Assembly: GCF_050946515.1 (NCBI RefSeq)
Contig: NZ_JBMNUX010000007.1
Coordinates: 62,001-126,000 of the forward strand
DNA length: 64,000 nt
Source: Tractidigestivibacter sp050946515
GTDB lineage: Bacteria > Actinomycetota > Coriobacteriia > Coriobacteriales > Atopobiaceae
Direction: 5' to 3'
Part shown: one piece after another, positions 63,011 through 64,000 of the stretch
How positions within the stretch are numbered: position 1 is the stretch's first letter
Layout of the letters: each line of letters opens with the position of its first letter
Position numbers and translations under genes: made by a program
Notes under the pieces: model-generated
The model's database searches: none
Seen by the model: only the letters and a program-made list of their open reading frames with translations
Told to the model about the DNA's origin: nothing

Positions 63011-63196
63011 TTACCAGCTAGCCTTGCGGACGCCGGGGAGCTCGCCCTTGCTTGCCAGCTCGCGGAAGCACACACGGCAGAGACCGAACTTGCGATAGAC
63101 GGAGTGGGGACGCCCACAACGCTGGCAGCGGTTCTGCTTACGCGTCGAGAACTTCGGCTCGCGGTTCGCCTTGACGATCATCGATGTCTTAGCCAC
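63011..63196 (-). CDS. rpsZ: 30S ribosomal protein S14, type Z
   Basis: 61 aa, the short zinc form. CQRCGRPHSVYRKFGLCRVC supplies the four zinc cysteines; LPGVRKASW ends it. GTG 63196 is the start, with AAGGAGGATTT upstream. Between rpsH and rplE. Confidence 0.96.
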   Translation of the reverse strand: MAKTSMIVKANREPKFSTRKQNRCQRCGRPHSVYRKFGLCRVCFRELASKGELPGVRKASW

Positions 63197-63263
63197 AAAT
63201 CCTCCTTCTTGGCACACCTGCCCGCCCCAGGTGTGGGGCGGGCGCCTGACAAACGTGCGTTAT

Positions 63264-63824
63264 TTACTCCTGCTTGAACGGGAAGTGGAAGGCGTCGAGA
63301 AGCGCCTTGCCCTCCTCGTCCGTCTGGGCAGTAGTCACAATGGTGATGTCCATGCCACGGGTGCGGTCAACCTTGTCGAAGTCGATCTCGGGAAAGATCA
63401 GCTGCTCGGTGACGCCCATCGAGAAGTTGCCGCGACCGTCGAACGACTTGGGGGAGATACCACGGAAGTCGCGGATACGGGGGATTGCAACAGAGATGAG
63501 GCGATCGAGGAACTCCCACATACGGTCGCCGCGGAGGGTGACCTTAGCGCCGATTGCCTGACCCTGGCGCAGGTGGAAGGTTGCGATGGACTTGCGAGCG
63601 TGGGTGATGAGCGGCTGCTGGCCGGTGATGGCGCGCAGGTCGGAGACGGCGCCGTCGATGGCCTTGGAGTCGGTAGCGGCCTCGCCGACGCCCATGTTCA
63701 CGACGATCTTCTCGAACTTCGGAATCTGCATGACGTTGCCGTACCCAAACTGCTTCTGCAGCTGGTCGCGGACCGTGTCGTAGTACTGCTGCTTAAGACG
63801 CGGTACGTACTTCTCTTCTGCCAT
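63264..63824 (-). CDS. rplE: 50S ribosomal protein L5
   Basis: 186 aa. PKFEKIVVNMGVGEAATDSK and RMWEFLDRLISVAIPRIRDF identify L5, which binds 5S rRNA and P-site tRNA. AAGGAGAGAGA precedes ATG 63824. Normally rplX (L24) lies immediately upstream; here no L24 frame exists in the 176 bp to the window edge, which instead looks like a promoter and structured leader. Confidence 0.96.
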   Translation of the reverse strand: MAEEKYVPRLKQQYYDTVRDQLQKQFGYGNVMQIPKFEKIVVNMGVGEAATDSKAIDGAVSDLRAITGQQPLITHARKSIATFHLRQGQAIGAKVTLRGDRMWEFLDRLISVAIPRIRDFRGISPKSFDGRGNFSMGVTEQLIFPEIDFDKVDRTRGMDITIVTTAQTDEEGKALLDAFHFPFKQE

Positions 63825-63957
63825 TCTCTCTCCTTAAATCTTGGGGTTCTCAGCACGGGGTTTCCAACCTCGTACCTCCCGGCTTGGCTTACCGGGAGCC
63901 ATGTTCCTTGCGACAGAGAGTGGGTCGAGACAGAATCCACCCCACACAGAGCCGCAA
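63825..63957 (-). ncRNA. Structured 5' leader of rplE (candidate)
   Basis: The minus strand between a candidate promoter and rplE can fold into three stems: CTTGCG...CGCAAG enclosing GTGGG/CCCAC; CTCCCGG-TAAGCCAAG-CCGGGAG; and a smaller ACG.GGT/ACCCCGT stem. There is no continuous ORF with an SD. This is the expected place for a ribosomal-protein autoregulatory leader, but I do not recognise it as a known class. Confidence 0.4.
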
Positions 63958-63963
63958 GTTCAA

Positions 63964-63993
63964 ATAATAGTTGTTCGACGTGCGATGTGCCAG
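63964..63993 (-). promoter_or_regulatory. Candidate promoter for the rplE operon
   Basis: Minus strand CTGGCA (63988-63993), an 18-bp spacer and TATTAT (63964-63969), about 140 bp upstream of the rplE start. It would let the rplE-onward genes be transcribed separately from the upstream ribosomal genes. Confidence 0.4.
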
Positions 63994-64000
63994 AGGTCAT

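Overview
The window reads as a high-GC, anaerobic actinobacterium of the class Coriobacteriia (Olsenella / Atopobium / Collinsella type). This is inferred from several things together: G+C-rich genes with frequent GTG and TTG starts, a zinc-ribbon S14 in an actinobacterial-style ribosomal cluster, an NfnAB-type transhydrogenase, a GGGtGRT/Fe-S scaffold pair typical of anaerobes, and flavin-based electron-transfer genes. No rRNA is present, so genus is not fixed.

Layout. 1-9 kb: a partial amino-acid-binding lipoprotein, a HAD phosphatase, the leucine operon (leader peptide leuL, attenuator, leuA-leuC-leuD-leuB), a Nudix hydrolase and a possibly leaderless EamA exporter. 9-15 kb: the Fe-S scaffold/GGGtGRT pair, murI, a SlyD-type isomerase, and a lone trpB2 behind a Trp-Trp-Trp leader peptide and attenuator. 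15-19 kb: a membrane ferredoxin/FMN-binding protein translationally coupled to apbE, then a decayed BglG-type regulator. 19-28 kb: galE, a polyprenyl synthase, a peptidoglycan-binding protein, tRNA-Gln, prs, a CLC protein, glmU and an asparaginase, separated by palindromic repeats. 28-36 kb: a transglutaminase-like protein, an esterase-like hydrolase, and an AraC / rhamnosidase / PTS EIIBC sugar locus with shared operator-like sites. 36-41 kb: a more A+T-rich restriction-modification island (C5 methyltransferase, Sau3AI/MutH-type endonuclease, second PD-(D/E)XK-like protein) carrying a broken HNH endonuclease gene. 41-54 kb: a MetE-like protein, a LysR regulator, pth, nfnAB, a large repeat-filled gap, glycosyltransferases, an LCP-like protein, a metal permease and truA. 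54-64 kb: the ribosomal/RNA polymerase cluster rplE-rpsZ-rpsH-rplF-rplR-rpsE-rpmD-rplO-secY-adk-map-infA-rpmJ-rpsM-rpsK-rpsD-rpoA-rplQ, all on the minus strand.

How it fits together. Two biosynthetic units (leu, trpB2) carry the hallmarks of ribosome-mediated attenuation. NfnAB, the GGGtGRT pair and the flavinylated membrane protein point to anaerobic electron handling. The sugar locus looks dedicated to import and intracellular cleavage of a rhamnosyl glycoside. The most unusual non-coding structures are four intergenic repeat systems (11.2, 25.4-25.6, 28.3-28.7 and 46.5-46.9 kb) and a structured leader with a candidate promoter in front of rplE, where rplX would normally lie.
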